Below, one piece after another: positions 16,958-26,850 of a stretch of 36,067 nt of DNA. A model generated the notes under the pieces. It searched no databases. It saw nothing but the letters and a program-made list of their open reading frames with translations, and was not told where the DNA came from. Both the position numbers and the translations under genes were made by a program. Location: NCBI GenBank assembly GCA_014191755.1, contig BJHE01000020.1:1-36067 (forward strand), in the 5' to 3' direction. The stretch comes from Cyanobium sp. (GTDB lineage Bacteria > Cyanobacteriota > Cyanobacteriia > PCC-6307 > Cyanobiaceae). Positions within the stretch are counted from its first letter, which is position 1. Each line of letters opens with the position of its first letter.

Positions 16958-17364
16958 CCCAAGGCCTTCTCTGGCTGCCATTGCTGCTGGTCTTCGTGCT
17001 GCTCACCGGCCTTGGCTGGCTGGAGCGCCGGCGCCAGCAGCTCTTCCGCGACTGGGCCGAGGGTGCCGAATTGGCCAAGCTCGATGGCTGCGGGGCAGCC
17101 CGCCTGATCGATGGCGAGCTCAGCTGGAGCACCTTCGAGGCCGGCAGTTTCCAGCCGGTCGGCAGCTTTCCGATCAAGCAGCTGGAGCTGGTGGAGCTGC
17201 TCTCCCTCGGCTCGGGGGAGGCCCCGCTCACCACGGAGAGCCAGGGCGCCTGCCGGCTGCGGCTTGTAGGAGGAGGACTTCAGCAGGATCTGCCCTTCTC
17301 CGATGCTGAGCGAGCCCGCCGCTGGATCGATGAACTGATGGCGCGCTCGCGCTGCGAGCTCTGA
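16954..17364 (+). CDS. Small membrane-anchored protein of the ddl-ftsQ cluster
   Basis: 136 aa from ATG 16954, overlapping the ddl stop by 4 bp. Residues about 4-22 ([19 protein letters not shown]) form one membrane helix, followed by a basic [11 protein letters not shown] stretch and a soluble domain of about 100 residues ending [18 protein letters not shown] recognise no named domain. It sits between ddl and ftsQ, with 24 bp to ftsQ, so it is surely co-transcribed with division genes; a role at the envelope is inference from position only. Confidence 0.85.
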   Translation: MTQGLLWLPLLLVFVLLTGLGWLERRRQQLFRDWAEGAELAKLDGCGAARLIDGELSWSTFEAGSFQPVGSFPIKQLELVELLSLGSGEAPLTTESQGACRLRLVGGGLQQDLPFSDAERARRWIDELMARSRCEL

Positions 17365-17388
17365 GCGAGGAACCGTGGACTTTCAACG

Positions 17389-18231
17389 ATGAGTGATTCC
17401 TCGCTGCGCCCCGGTGCCGAACGCCGACGCCAGCTGCGTCAGGAACGCCGGGCTGATCGGCTGCTCAATCTCTGGCGACTGGTGGTGTTCAGCGCCATGG
17501 CCGGCGGGCTGGGCTATGGGCTCCTGACCCAGGGTTGGACCCTTCGCTCCCCCAGCCAGGTGGAGGTGAGCGGCAGCCGGCTGGTGAGCAGGGACCAGGT
17601 GATCCAGGCGGCCGGGCTGAGCTTCCCCCAGCCCCTGCTAGCCCTTCAGCCCCGCCAGATCATCCAGACACTCTCCACGGCCCTGCCGGTGGAGAACGTG
17701 CGGGTGAGCCGCCTGATGCTTCCCCCGCGGCTGCGGGTCGAACTGATCGATCGTTCGGCGGTGGCCCGGGCCGAACGGCGGAACAAGGACGGTCTGGAGC
17801 AGGGCTACGTGGATCGGCTGGGCAACTGGATCAGTCTGCGGCAGAACCTGGGTGTGCGGCTCGAAGGCACCCAGGAGCTTCGCGTGGTGGGCTGGAATGA
17901 GCGCCATCGACCGGCCCTGGCCAAGGTGCTGCAGGAGAGACCGGCATTCGGCGGCAAGTTGCAGGAGATCCGCTTCGATCCCGAGGGCAGCCTGTGGCTC
18001 AGCACCACGGATCTGGGGCCCGTGCGGCTGGGTCCTGCGGATGGTCAACTGGAACGTCGCCTCGCCGTGGCGGCCCACCTCAATGCCACCCTGCCAGGCA
18101 ATCTGCGCGGTCGGCGTCCCCAGATTGTTGACCTGAGCGACCCCGACCAGCCTGAACTCAGCCTGACTGGCTTCAAGCCCGTGACCGATCCCGGACCGGC
18201 CACCGCGGTCCGCCCCCGCGGCGGCCAGTAG
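17389..18231 (+). CDS. ftsQ: Cell division protein FtsQ/DivIB
   Basis: 280 aa: a basic cytoplasmic N-terminus (ERRRQLRQERRADR), one membrane helix at about 28-47, then a POTRA domain beginning SPSQVEVSGSRLVSRDQVIQ, and the beta domain with the family's PPRLRVELIDRSAVA and YVDRLGNWI stretches. FtsQ is a bitopic divisome protein connecting early and late division proteins. Position directly before ftsZ and after ddl is the classic arrangement. About 250 bp separate it from ftsZ, leaving room for a separate ftsZ promoter. Confidence 0.95.
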   Translation: MSDSSLRPGAERRRQLRQERRADRLLNLWRLVVFSAMAGGLGYGLLTQGWTLRSPSQVEVSGSRLVSRDQVIQAAGLSFPQPLLALQPRQIIQTLSTALPVENVRVSRLMLPPRLRVELIDRSAVARAERRNKDGLEQGYVDRLGNWISLRQNLGVRLEGTQELRVVGWNERHRPALAKVLQERPAFGGKLQEIRFDPEGSLWLSTTDLGPVRLGPADGQLERRLAVAAHLNATLPGNLRGRRPQIVDLSDPDQPELSLTGFKPVTDPGPATAVRPRGGQ

Positions 18232-18479
18232 GGAGCCCAGCGAGCCAACCCACACAGGATGTTGCGCCCAGGCCGCTTCCAGGGCACGCTTAACCCCAAT
18301 CTTTGGCCGTTCCAGCCAACGACATAATGCAGCCGCAGATCAACGGCACCAGCCCACCGAGTTCCACCGCCGAGCCCGTCAATCCAGGCCGGTTCAGTCC
18401 CACAGACAGACTGGCCCCCTTCCGACCCGGCGCCGTCGATCCATTGCCCCCGCAGGCGCAAACCCAGGAGACCACAGCG

Positions 18480-19568
18480 ATGAGCCAGACCGTGCCGAGC
18501 AGCAATGGCATCGTTCCCAGCCAAACGGCCCGGATCGAGGTGATCGGTGTGGGGGGAGGGGGCAGCAATGCCGTGAACCGCATGATCCAGTCGGATCTTC
18601 AGGGGGTGGGGTATCGGGTGCTCAACACGGATGCCCAGGCCCTGTTGCAATCGGCGGCGCAGCAGCGCATCCAGCTGGGTCAGAAGCTCACTCGCGGTCT
18701 CGGGGCTGGGGGAAATCCCATGATCGGCCAGAAGGCAGCCGAGGAATCCCGCAACGACCTGCTGCAATCCCTGGAAGGAGCCGACCTGGTGTTCATTGCC
18801 GCCGGCATGGGCGGCGGTACCGGCACCGGCGCCGCCCCGATCGTGGCCGAGGTGGCCAAGGAATGCGGTGCCCTCACCGTGGGCATCGTGACCAAGCCCT
18901 TCGGCTTCGAGGGTCGCAAACGGCAGCGCCAAGCCGAGGAAGGCATCGCCCGGCTGGCCGAGCATGTGGACACCCTGATCGTGATCCCCAACGACCGTCT
19001 GAGGGAGGCCATCGCCGGTGCCCCTCTGCAGGAAGCCTTCCGCGCCGCCGATGACGTGCTGCGGATGGGTGTGAAGGGCATCACCGACATCATCACCAAG
19101 CCCGGCCTGGTGAATGTGGACTTCGCCGACGTGCGCTCGGTGATGGCCGAAGCCGGCACCGCCCTGCTGGGTATCGGCGTGGGTTCAGGCCGATCGCGGG
19201 CCACGGAGGCCGCCCAGGCCGCCATGACCAGCCCGCTGCTGGAATCGGCGCGAATCGACGGGGCCCGGGGCTGCGTGATCAACATCAGCGGCGGCCGCGA
19301 CATGACCCTCGAAGACATGACCACCGCGTCGGAGGTGATCTACGACGTGGTGGATCCCGACGCCAACATCATCGTTGGGGCCGTGGTGGATGACAGCCTT
19401 GAGGGTGAGATCCATGTGACCGTGATCGCCACGGGCTTCGAGAGCGGCGGCAGCTACCGGCCCGAACGGACCACCACCTTCACCGCCCCCTACCAGGCTG
19501 CGGTGAACGAGGAGCGTGGGGCGAAGATTCCACCCTTCCTGCTCAACCGCCAGTCGAGGACCGAATAA
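18480..19568 (+). CDS. ftsZ: Cell division GTPase FtsZ
   Basis: Tubulin-like GTPase that forms the Z ring. Key sites: [13 protein letters not shown] near the N-terminus, tubulin signature [10 protein letters not shown], the T7 catalytic loop [11 protein letters not shown], and C-terminal peptide IPPFLLNRQ for partner binding. I place the start at ATG 18480 ([10 protein letters not shown], 362 aa) because GGAG lies 9 nt upstream and the length fits marine and freshwater picocyanobacterial FtsZ. The frame stays open to ATG 18327 (51 residues longer, Pro-rich, no ribosome site), so an extended form is possible. With this start, 18232-18479 is the likely promoter region. Confidence 0.96.
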   Translation: MSQTVPSSNGIVPSQTARIEVIGVGGGGSNAVNRMIQSDLQGVGYRVLNTDAQALLQSAAQQRIQLGQKLTRGLGAGGNPMIGQKAAEESRNDLLQSLEGADLVFIAAGMGGGTGTGAAPIVAEVAKECGALTVGIVTKPFGFEGRKRQRQAEEGIARLAEHVDTLIVIPNDRLREAIAGAPLQEAFRAADDVLRMGVKGITDIITKPGLVNVDFADVRSVMAEAGTALLGIGVGSGRSRATEAAQAAMTSPLLESARIDGARGCVINISGGRDMTLEDMTTASEVIYDVVDPDANIIVGAVVDDSLEGEIHVTVIATGFESGGSYRPERTTTFTAPYQAAVNEERGAKIPPFLLNRQSRTE

Positions 19569-19689
19569 GCCCCAATCCCGCGATCGGCTCAAACCACCAT
19601 CATCCCGGAGGGTAGAAGCAGTCGTCCTCGACGACGACCACCAAGTACAAACCAGGCCCGCCTCGGTGGATGAGCCGCACATTGCGGGC

Positions 19690-19735
19690 GGCGGAGCTTA
19701 CTAGGGCTCACGAGAAGCTCACTCGGAGCTCACTA
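19690..19735. repeat. Phased short direct repeats, GCTCAC every 10-11 nt
   Basis: gcttac at 19696 and gctcac at 19706, 19717 and 19728 lie on one helical face. They sit in the 19569-19792 gap after ftsZ, in which nothing else could be identified. The spacing resembles direct-repeat operators of OmpR/PhoB-type regulators, but the motif is not a known box. Confidence 0.5.
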
Positions 19736-19792
19736 AGAAAGGCCTGGGCAAGGATTGGAGCGACCCAAGATGCTCAGTGCCCTGAAGGGGGT

Positions 19793-19886
19793 GACCCGGA
19801 GTCCACGCCTGCCCGGAGCATCCCGTGTGGCTGCTCCCTTCCGGTCCTGACCAGATTTGGGCGTCCTGGCCGCGTGGGTCCGAGTC
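19793..19886 (-). ncRNA. ffs: Signal recognition particle RNA (4.5S type)
   Basis: The minus strand carries the nearly invariant SRP domain IV tip CCGGAAGGGAGCAGCC (complement of 19829-19844), flanked by GGTCAGGA. Distal arms CCCACGC (near 19880) and GCGTGG (near 19800) pair to close a single long hairpin, as in short bacterial SRP RNA. It binds Ffh and targets membrane proteins to FtsY and the translocon. Ends are estimated from pairing to within a few nt. Confidence 0.92.
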
Positions 19887-19968
19887 GGATTCAACTTAGC
19901 AAGGCCGGCTGCCGGGATAGCCAGCGGCCGGCTGCCACGATGGAAACTCTCCAGCCCGCTACGCCGCC

Positions 19969-20784
19969 GTGCCCCAGCGCCCGCATGACCTGCTGCAGCG
20001 CAAGCAGGCCGGCCTGCCGATCAGCGTGCTCACCGCCTGGGATGCCCTCTCGGCGGCGATCGTGGCCGAAGCGGGGGCCGATGCGGTGCTCGTGGGCGAT
20101 TCCCTGGCGATGGTGGTGCTGGGTCACGCCACCACCCTGCCGGTGACGCTCGAGGAGATGCTGCACCACTGCCGGGCCGTGGGCCGTGGTCTGGCGATGG
20201 CGGCTGGCAGCCACCCCCCCCTGCTGATCGCCGATCTGCCCTTCCTCAGCTACCAATGCGGCGCCAACGACGCCGTGGCGGCCGCCGGCAGGGTGCTGAA
20301 GGAAACCCCGGCGGCGGCCGTGAAACTGGAGGGCGCCGAACCGGAAACCCTGGCTGTGATCGACCGGATGGTGCGCAGCGGCATCCCGGTGATGGGGCAT
20401 CTGGGGCTTACGCCGCAGTCGGTGCATCGGCTGGGCTATCGGCGCCAGGCCCAGGATCCGGTGGCCCAGGAGCGGCTGCAGCGCCAAGCTCGGGAACTCG
20501 AGTCGGCCGGCTGCTTCGCCTTGGTGCTCGAACACGTGCCCGCCTCGGTGGCGACCACCATCGCCAGCCTCCTCACCATTCCCGTGATCGGCATCGGCGC
20601 CGGCGAAGGCTGCGACGGCCAGGTGCGGGTCACCGCCGACCTGCTGGGGCTCACCCCCCGCCAGCCCCCCTTCTCGCCTCCCCTGATCGATGGACGGGGT
20701 CTGGCGATCGAGGCTCTGCGGGGCTGGATCGGCAGCCAGCGCGCTCCCACCACGCGAGGCACTCCCGCAGCACCCCATTGCTGA
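19969..20784 (+). CDS. panB: 3-methyl-2-oxobutanoate hydroxymethyltransferase
   Basis: 271 aa from GTG 19969 (usual length about 265). PanB makes ketopantoate from 2-oxoisovalerate and methylene-tetrahydrofolate, the first step to pantothenate and CoA. Metal and catalytic residues are in place: Asp in [13 protein letters not shown], Asp in IADLPFLSY, Glu in VKLEGAEP and catalytic Glu in [21 protein letters not shown] follows. The final codons overlap the 3' end of the convergent hemW gene by 134 bp. Confidence 0.95.
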   Translation: MPQRPHDLLQRKQAGLPISVLTAWDALSAAIVAEAGADAVLVGDSLAMVVLGHATTLPVTLEEMLHHCRAVGRGLAMAAGSHPPLLIADLPFLSYQCGANDAVAAAGRVLKETPAAAVKLEGAEPETLAVIDRMVRSGIPVMGHLGLTPQSVHRLGYRRQAQDPVAQERLQRQARELESAGCFALVLEHVPASVATTIASLLTIPVIGIGAGEGCDGQVRVTADLLGLTPRQPPFSPPLIDGRGLAIEALRGWIGSQRAPTTRGTPAAPHC

Positions 20785-22189
20785 GGGCAAGGCCCTCCGG
20801 GTCACTCAGCCGCCAGCGGGGTCCTTCGATGCACAGCAGTCGCTCGCGCTCGAAGGGCTGCAGCCGGTCCCGCAGATCGGCTAGGTCGTCCCACCTGACC
20901 TGATAGGCGGCGGCGAGGGCCTCCAGGTTCACCCCCTCACGGCGGCGGAGGCCCACCAGCAAACGCTCATCGAACGGCATGCCGCTGCTGGACGGTGGGC
21001 TGGCCCCAGTCCCGAGCGCCGCCCCAGCCCCCGCCGGCCCCTCGCCGGCCTCCACCGGATCATCCCCCCGGGGGGGAGCGGCGGATGCCAGCCAGTCGGC
21101 ATAGGCCTGGCGGGTGCGGGGCCTGGCCTGGCGCTCGCCCCAGGGTGCCGCGGTGGCACCCAGCCCGAAACCCCACCAGCCGGCGCCACTCCAGTAGCCG
21201 CGGTTGTGGCGGGAGGCATGGCCGGGCAGGGCGTAGTTCGACACCTCGTAGTGGCCGTAACCCGCCGCGGCAAGGCGGCGCTGGCTGATCTCCATCAGGT
21301 CTGCCGAGGTGTCGTCATCCGGAAGGGGCAGCGCTCCCTGCCGCTGCAGACGCTCAAACACCGTGCCGGGTTCCACGATCAGGTCATAAAGGGAGAGATG
21401 GGGAGGCCCCACGGCGATGGCCTGGGCGAGGTCCGATTGCCAGTGGCGCAGCACCTCCTGTCGGGGAGAGGAGGAACCGGCCACCGGCGCTCCGCCGGGA
21501 GCAGCTCCGCCCACCAGAGGCACCCCCTGAATCAGATCAAGACTCCAACTGCGCAGTTCACCGGCCCGGCGGGCCCGCTCCAGCCAGCCGGCGGCCTCGA
21601 GCAGATCGGCGCAGCGGTGGCGACGGCCGAGGCTGGCCAGCACGGTGTCATCAAAGCTCTGGCCGCCGAGGCTCACCCGGTTGACACCGGCGGCCAGGTA
21701 GCCGGCCAATCGGGGCCGATCGAAGCTGGCCGGATCCATCTCCAGGCTGATCTCGGCGGCCGGGGCCAAGCCGAAACGGCGCGTCAGAGCCTCCAGCAGC
21801 CCCCCCACCTGGTCGGGGGTGAGCATCGAGGGGGTGCCGCCGCCCAGGTAGACGGTGGAGAGGGGCGGCCCCGCGGGCGAACAGGCGATCTCCCGATGCA
21901 GCAGCTCCAGGTAGGCGGCGATCGAGGCCGCTCCTGGTCCGCTGGCGCCGTCGGCCCGATCCCCCAGGGGCACCACCGGGAAATCGCAGTAGAAGCAGCG
22001 GCGGTGGCAGAAGGGGATATGGAGGTAGGCGCTGCGGGGGGGCGCCTGGAGCGGCGGAGGGGCAGGGCGACCCACGGATACGGCAGGGTCAGCCGCATCG
22101 GCAGGGTGAAGGTGAGCCGCGCCCCTCGGGGCTGCAGCGGCTCCTGGGGGCGGCAGCGGCGGCAGGCCGGAGCCGCCGTGGAGGAGCAT
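20651..22189 (-). CDS. hemW: Radical SAM HemW (oxygen-independent coproporphyrinogen III oxidase-like)
   Basis: Radical SAM protein with Cys61/65/68 in [11 protein letters not shown], then [30 protein letters not shown] and the HemN C-terminal region ([17 protein letters not shown]). HemW proteins bind heme and act as heme chaperones; older annotation calls them coproporphyrinogen dehydrogenase. The start is uncertain: the frame is open far upstream, and ATG 22189 gives 512 aa with a Gly/Pro/Ala-rich lead of about 50 residues before the core. ATG 22306 and GTG 22075 are alternatives. The C-terminus runs past the usual family end (near [12 protein letters not shown]) into sequence antisense to panB. 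Confidence 0.9.
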   Translation of the reverse strand: MLLHGGSGLPPLPPPGAAAAPRGAAHLHPADAADPAVSVGRPAPPPLQAPPRSAYLHIPFCHRRCFYCDFPVVPLGDRADGASGPGAASIAAYLELLHREIACSPAGPPLSTVYLGGGTPSMLTPDQVGGLLEALTRRFGLAPAAEISLEMDPASFDRPRLAGYLAAGVNRVSLGGQSFDDTVLASLGRRHRCADLLEAAGWLERARRAGELRSWSLDLIQGVPLVGGAAPGGAPVAGSSSPRQEVLRHWQSDLAQAIAVGPPHLSLYDLIVEPGTVFERLQRQGALPLPDDDTSADLMEISQRRLAAAGYGHYEVSNYALPGHASRHNRGYWSGAGWWGFGLGATAAPWGERQARPRTRQAYADWLASAAPPRGDDPVEAGEGPAGAGAALGTGASPPSSSGMPFDERLLVGLRRREGVNLEALAAAYQVRWDDLADLRDRLQPFERERLLCIEGPRWRLSDPEGLALSNGVLRECLAWWERAGCRSSPAEPRSPDPVHRSGEARRGAGGG

Positions 22190-22262
22190 CTCCGGCGATT
22201 CGTAGGGCGGCGGGCTCAATGGGGCCGCGGTGGAGGGGGCGGACTGGTGAGGGTTCTCGGTC

Positions 22263-22304
22263 ACGGGGGGTAACCCCCTGCGGCTGAATCGCCCGGAATC
22301 GGGC
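22263..22304. repeat. Two adjacent perfect inverted repeats between hemW and the PIN/TRAM gene
   Basis: GGGGG-TAA-CCCCC (near 22266-22278) and GCCCG-GAAT-CGGGC (22291-22304). They lie in the divergent 5' region and could be operators or leader hairpins. No U-tract follows. Confidence 0.6.
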
Positions 22305-22357
22305 ATGCTGCCTTGCTGATGTGATGGGCAGCCACGCGAAATCGGCCCCTTGGACCC

Positions 22358-23485
22358 ATGGTGGACACCCTCATCCTGCTGCTGTTCCTGATCTCCGGCG
22401 CCGCCACCGGCTGGTTGGGGGTGGACCTGCTGCCGGAAAACCTGCTGCAGCAGGTAAGCAACCTTGAAGGGTTGCGCACTGTGCTCGCCGGCTTCGGGGC
22501 CTTCTTCGGGCTGCTGGCCGGCTTCTTTTTCCAGCAGCTGCGCAAGCGCCTGATGGCCCAGGTGCGCAGCATGCCCACCGATCTGCTGGTGAGCCGGGCC
22601 GTGGGTCTGATCCTGGGGCTGCTGGTGGCCAACCTGCTGCTGGCTCCGATCCTGCTGCTGCCCCTGCCCTGGGAGGTGGTGCTGGTGAAGCCCCTGGCGG
22701 CGGTGCTCAGCAATGTGTTCTTCGGAGTGCTGGGCTACAACCTGGCCGAGGTGCACGGCCGCACATTGCTGCGGCTCTTCAACCCCACCAGCACCGAAGC
22801 CCTGCTGGTGGCCGATGGGGTGCTGCTGCCAGCCAGCGCCAAGATCCTCGACACCAGCGTGATCATCGATGGCCGGATCAGGGGCCTGCTGGAATCGGGG
22901 CTGCTGGAGGGCCAGGTGATCGTGGCCCAGGCCGTGATTGATGAACTGCAGGCCCTGGCGGATTCCAGCAACGCCGAGAAGCGCGGCAAGGGCCGCCGCG
23001 GCCTGAAGCTGCTGTCTGAGCTCCGCGAAACCTACGGGCGGCGTCTGGTGGTGAATAGCACCCGCTATGAGGGAAATGGTGCCGACGACAAGCTGCTCAA
23101 GCTCACGGCCGACACGGGCGGCACCCTGCTCACCGCCGACTACAACCTGGCCCAAGTGGCCCAGGTGCAGGAGCTGAAGGTGATGAACCTCAGCGCCTTG
23201 GTGATCGCCCTGCGGCCCGAGGTTCAGCCGGGCGATGCCCTGCAGCTGAAGATCGTGCGGGAGGGCAAGGAGGCCGACCAGGGCGTGGGCTACCTGGAGG
23301 ACGGCACCATGGTGGTGGTGGAGGACGCCCGCCAGCGCATCGGCGACCGGCTGGCGGTGACCGTGACCGGAGCCCTGCAGACCCCGACGGGACGGATGGT
23401 CTTCGCCCGCTGCGACAGGCCCGCCGGGCGGCAGGGCGGAAAACCCGTGGCCAACGGCGGACAGCAGCCCACCGGCCCCGGCTAG
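22358..23485 (+). CDS. PIN/TRAM domain membrane protein, YacL-like
   Basis: 375 aa: several hydrophobic helices in residues 1-135 (MVDTLILLLFLISGAATGW...), a PIN nuclease domain at about 160-285 with the acidic residues Asp165 and Asp171 (ILDTSVIIDGRI), Glu196 (VIDELQ), and Asp residues in NGADDKLL and LLTADYN, then a TRAM domain (about 295-355, EGKEADQGVGYLEDGTMVVV). The layout is that of Bacillus YacL. It is predicted to be a membrane-tethered RNase, but no substrate is known for cyanobacterial members. It precedes clpR by 40 bp on the same strand and may share its transcript. Confidence 0.93.
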   Translation: MVDTLILLLFLISGAATGWLGVDLLPENLLQQVSNLEGLRTVLAGFGAFFGLLAGFFFQQLRKRLMAQVRSMPTDLLVSRAVGLILGLLVANLLLAPILLLPLPWEVVLVKPLAAVLSNVFFGVLGYNLAEVHGRTLLRLFNPTSTEALLVADGVLLPASAKILDTSVIIDGRIRGLLESGLLEGQVIVAQAVIDELQALADSSNAEKRGKGRRGLKLLSELRETYGRRLVVNSTRYEGNGADDKLLKLTADTGGTLLTADYNLAQVAQVQELKVMNLSALVIALRPEVQPGDALQLKIVREGKEADQGVGYLEDGTMVVVEDARQRIGDRLAVTVTGALQTPTGRMVFARCDRPAGRQGGKPVANGGQQPTGPG

Positions 23486-23525
23486 GCTCGCTTCATCACC
23501 CTGGTGACCAGCGGAGACGGCACGG

Positions 23526-24221
23526 ATGATTCCAGAGATGACGGTGTCGGCCCCCTACTACGGCGATTCCGCCGTGATGCGCACTCCACCACCGGACCTG
23601 GAGTCGCTGCTGCTCAAGGAGCGGATCGTGTATCTCGGTCTGCCACTATTCTCCGACGACGACGCCAAACGTCAGATGGGCGTTGATGTGACGGAACTAA
23701 TCATCGCCCAGCTGCTCTACCTCGAATTCGACAATCCCGAAAAACCGATCTTCTTCTACATCAACTCCACCGGCACCAGCTGGTATTCCGGTGATGCGAT
23801 CGGCTTTGAGACCGAGGCCTTTGCCATCTGCGACACCCTGCGCTATGTGAAACCGCCGGTGCACACCATCTGCATCGGCCAGGCTATGGGCACTGCCGCC
23901 ATGATCCTCAGCGCCGGCACCAAGGGCCAGCGGGCCGCATTACCCCACGCCTCGATCGTGCTGCACCAGCCCCGCAGCGGCGCCCGCGGCCAGGCCAGCG
24001 ACATCCAGATCCGGGCCAAGGAGGTGCTGCACAACAAGCACACCATGCTCGAGATGCTCTCTGACAACACGGGTAAGAGCGTGGAGCAGCTGTCCCGCGA
24101 TTCCGACCGCATGACCTACCTCACCGCTGAGGAGGCCAAGGACTACGGCCTGATCGACCGGGTGCTCACGAGCCAAAAACAACTGCCAACGCCGCTGCCC
24201 ACGGCCGCCGGCATCGGCTGA
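23526..24221 (+). CDS. clpR: ClpR, inactive ClpP-like subunit
   Basis: 231 aa from ATG 23526 with GGAG 9 nt upstream. The ClpP fold is clear, but two of the three catalytic residues are gone: the Ser position is Gly122 (GQAMGTAAM, where ClpP has AASMGAF) and the Asp position is Met196 (DSDRMTYL); His147 remains (VLHQP). An insertion after residue 80 ([15 protein letters not shown]) replaces the GGSV loop, as known for ClpR. In cyanobacteria ClpR forms a mixed ring with ClpP3 that works with ClpC in essential proteolysis. clpP3 follows directly. Confidence 0.96.
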   Translation: MIPEMTVSAPYYGDSAVMRTPPPDLESLLLKERIVYLGLPLFSDDDAKRQMGVDVTELIIAQLLYLEFDNPEKPIFFYINSTGTSWYSGDAIGFETEAFAICDTLRYVKPPVHTICIGQAMGTAAMILSAGTKGQRAALPHASIVLHQPRSGARGQASDIQIRAKEVLHNKHTMLEMLSDNTGKSVEQLSRDSDRMTYLTAEEAKDYGLIDRVLTSQKQLPTPLPTAAGIG

Positions 24222-24238
24222 GCCCCTAGGCCCTGCTT

Positions 24239-24255
24239 GGCCCCACCCCGGGGCC
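24239..24255 (+). other. GC-rich hairpin between clpR and clpP3
   Basis: GGCCCC-ACCCC-GGGGCC, a 6-bp perfect stem without T-tract, in the 103-bp gap. It may alter the stoichiometry of the two subunits by processing or attenuation; this is inference. Confidence 0.5.
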
Positions 24256-24324
24256 GGCATCTCCTTACGTTCCCAGGCCCTCCGGCCCCCAAACCACCAA
24301 CGGCCCCACTCCTCCCCATCAGCC

Positions 24325-24927
24325 ATGCCCATCGGCGTTCCCAAAGTCCCCTACCGCCTGCCCGGCAGCCAATACGAGCAGTGGATCAGCATCTACAGCC
24401 GACTGGCGGTGGAGCGCATTCTCTTTCTCGGCTCAGAGGTGAATGACGGGATGGCCAACGCCCTGGTGGCCCAGATGCTCTACCTCGATTCGGATGACAA
24501 CTCCAAACCGATTTACCTCTACATCAATTCCCCCGGCGGTTCGGTAACCGCCGGGCTGGCCATCTACGACACCATGCAATATGTGAAATCGGAGGTGGTG
24601 ACGATCTGCGTGGGCCTGGCCGCCTCCATGGGCGCCTTCCTGCTGGCCGCCGGCACCAAGGGAAAGCGTCTCGCCCTGCCCCACAGCCGGATCATGATCC
24701 ACCAGCCCCTGGGCGGCACCAGCCAGCGCCAGGCCAGCGACATCGAGATCGAGGCTCGCGAGATCCTGCGCATGAAGGACATGCTCAATCAGTCGATGGC
24801 CGATATGTCCGGCCAGCCGCTCGAGAAGATCGCCAAGGACACCGACCGCGACTACTTCCTCAGTGCCGCCGAGGCCAAGGACTACGGCCTGATCGACCGG
24901 GTGATCGCCCATCCCAGCGAAGCCTGA
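24325..24927 (+). CDS. clpP3: ATP-dependent Clp protease proteolytic subunit ClpP3
   Basis: 200 aa with the complete serine-protease triad: Ser101 (GLAASMGAF), His126 (IMIHQP) and Asp176 (DTDRDYFLS), and the GGSVTAG loop near residue 71. Pairing with clpR identifies it as the ClpP3 member of the cyanobacterial set. It forms the active part of the ClpP3/R core that degrades substrates unfolded by ClpC. Confidence 0.96.
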   Translation: MPIGVPKVPYRLPGSQYEQWISIYSRLAVERILFLGSEVNDGMANALVAQMLYLDSDDNSKPIYLYINSPGGSVTAGLAIYDTMQYVKSEVVTICVGLAASMGAFLLAAGTKGKRLALPHSRIMIHQPLGGTSQRQASDIEIEAREILRMKDMLNQSMADMSGQPLEKIAKDTDRDYFLSAAEAKDYGLIDRVIAHPSEA

Positions 24928-24929
24928 TA

Positions 24930-25051
24930 TCCCCGTTACTCACCACCTTTGAGGGAGCCGCCGACGCCTTCTACGCGGCCGGCAACCGACTGCTGGCCGG
25001 TGATCAGGCGGTGATGGAGGAGTTTGTTAAGGACCACACCGATCGTTTCTG
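24930..25051 (+). pseudogene. Possible 3' remnant of a lost gene
   Basis: One frame reads PLLTTFEGAADAFYAAGNRL, then LAGDQAVMEEFVKDHTDRF and a stop. It looks like a natural C-terminus but has no start codon except an internal ATG. No family is recognised. It begins right after the clpP3 stop. Confidence 0.35.
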
Positions 25052-25070
25052 AGTGGTGGCCCGGCGGGGC

Positions 25071-25544
25071 TCAGCCCTTGCCGGTGAAGGCGAGCAGCCG
25101 GCCGGCCGTGTGGGAATCCACCGGCAGCCCTGCTGGATCCAGCAGTCCGAGCTGAATCAACAGTCAAGCCTGGTCCCAATGGATGTGCTCGTAGGCCACC
25201 TCTCCTTCCTTCACCCCCACGATCACCACCAAGGCCACTTCCACCCGCCAGCCTGTCGGAGCCACGCCGGGCAACAGGTGGCCTATCGCTTGGCTGTGGG
25301 TGAAGCGAATCACCAGCTCATCCACGAGCCGCTCCTGATCCATGGTGCGCGAGATCGAGATGAACTCCACATCGGGCGGGAAGAACTGCCCGATCAGCTT
25401 CGTGGCGTAGAACTCACGCACCCCAGCAGCCCCCTCGCCACCGGTGCCGGAGGCCAGATTGAGCAGGTGGGGATCGTCCACTATCGTGGCCATGGTGGCC
25501 TCAAGATCGGCATGGAGCTCCGCCTGCATGTGAGCTTCGAACAA
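25071..25544 (-). pseudogene. NTF2/SnoaL-like gene interrupted by an in-frame TGA
   Basis: The first 126 codons (from TTG 25544) encode a SnoaL/NTF2-like domain: LEATMATIVDDPHLLNLASG, REFYATKLIGQFFPPDVEFI, SRTMDQERLVDELVIRFTHS, LLPGVAPTGWRVEVALV, EHIHWDQA. A TGA at 25164-25166 follows, but the frame goes on for 30 codons (LLIQLGLLDPAGLPV...) to a second stop at 25071. Relatives I know continue WDQASVLVQIGLLDP at this point, so the TGA most likely replaces a Ser codon (TCA to TGA is one change). The gene is probably disabled or makes a shortened protein. It has no good start codon or ribosome site. Confidence 0.75.
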
Positions 25545-25673
25545 GGCTGCTGCAGAGGGAGTGGTGACGGTGGCAGCGGGCTCGTGGGCCTTGGCTCAGA
25601 AGGCGGCAATGCCAACCGTAGGGAGGGGAGCGGTAGCGCCTGTCGACCCGCGCGCACGCCGCCTATTACCTGA

Positions 25674-26747
<1,074 letters not shown>

Positions 26748-26850
26748 ATCCCACCCTTATCGAGCGGCCCGGTATGCGCCACAGGGGCGGGGACTGCGAA
26801 CAATTGGCCCTGAAAGTGCGGGGTCGCCCGGATGGACGGAGTGCCGACGG

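Noticed and set aside
22190..23155. Upstream minus-strand extension of hemW
   Set aside because: It is antisense to the PIN/TRAM gene and rich in Gln/His shadow sequence, not HemW-like.
25164..25166. TGA in the NTF2-like gene read as selenocysteine
   Set aside because: Relatives have Ser here, there is no cysteine counterpart, and no SECIS-type hairpin or sel gene was seen.
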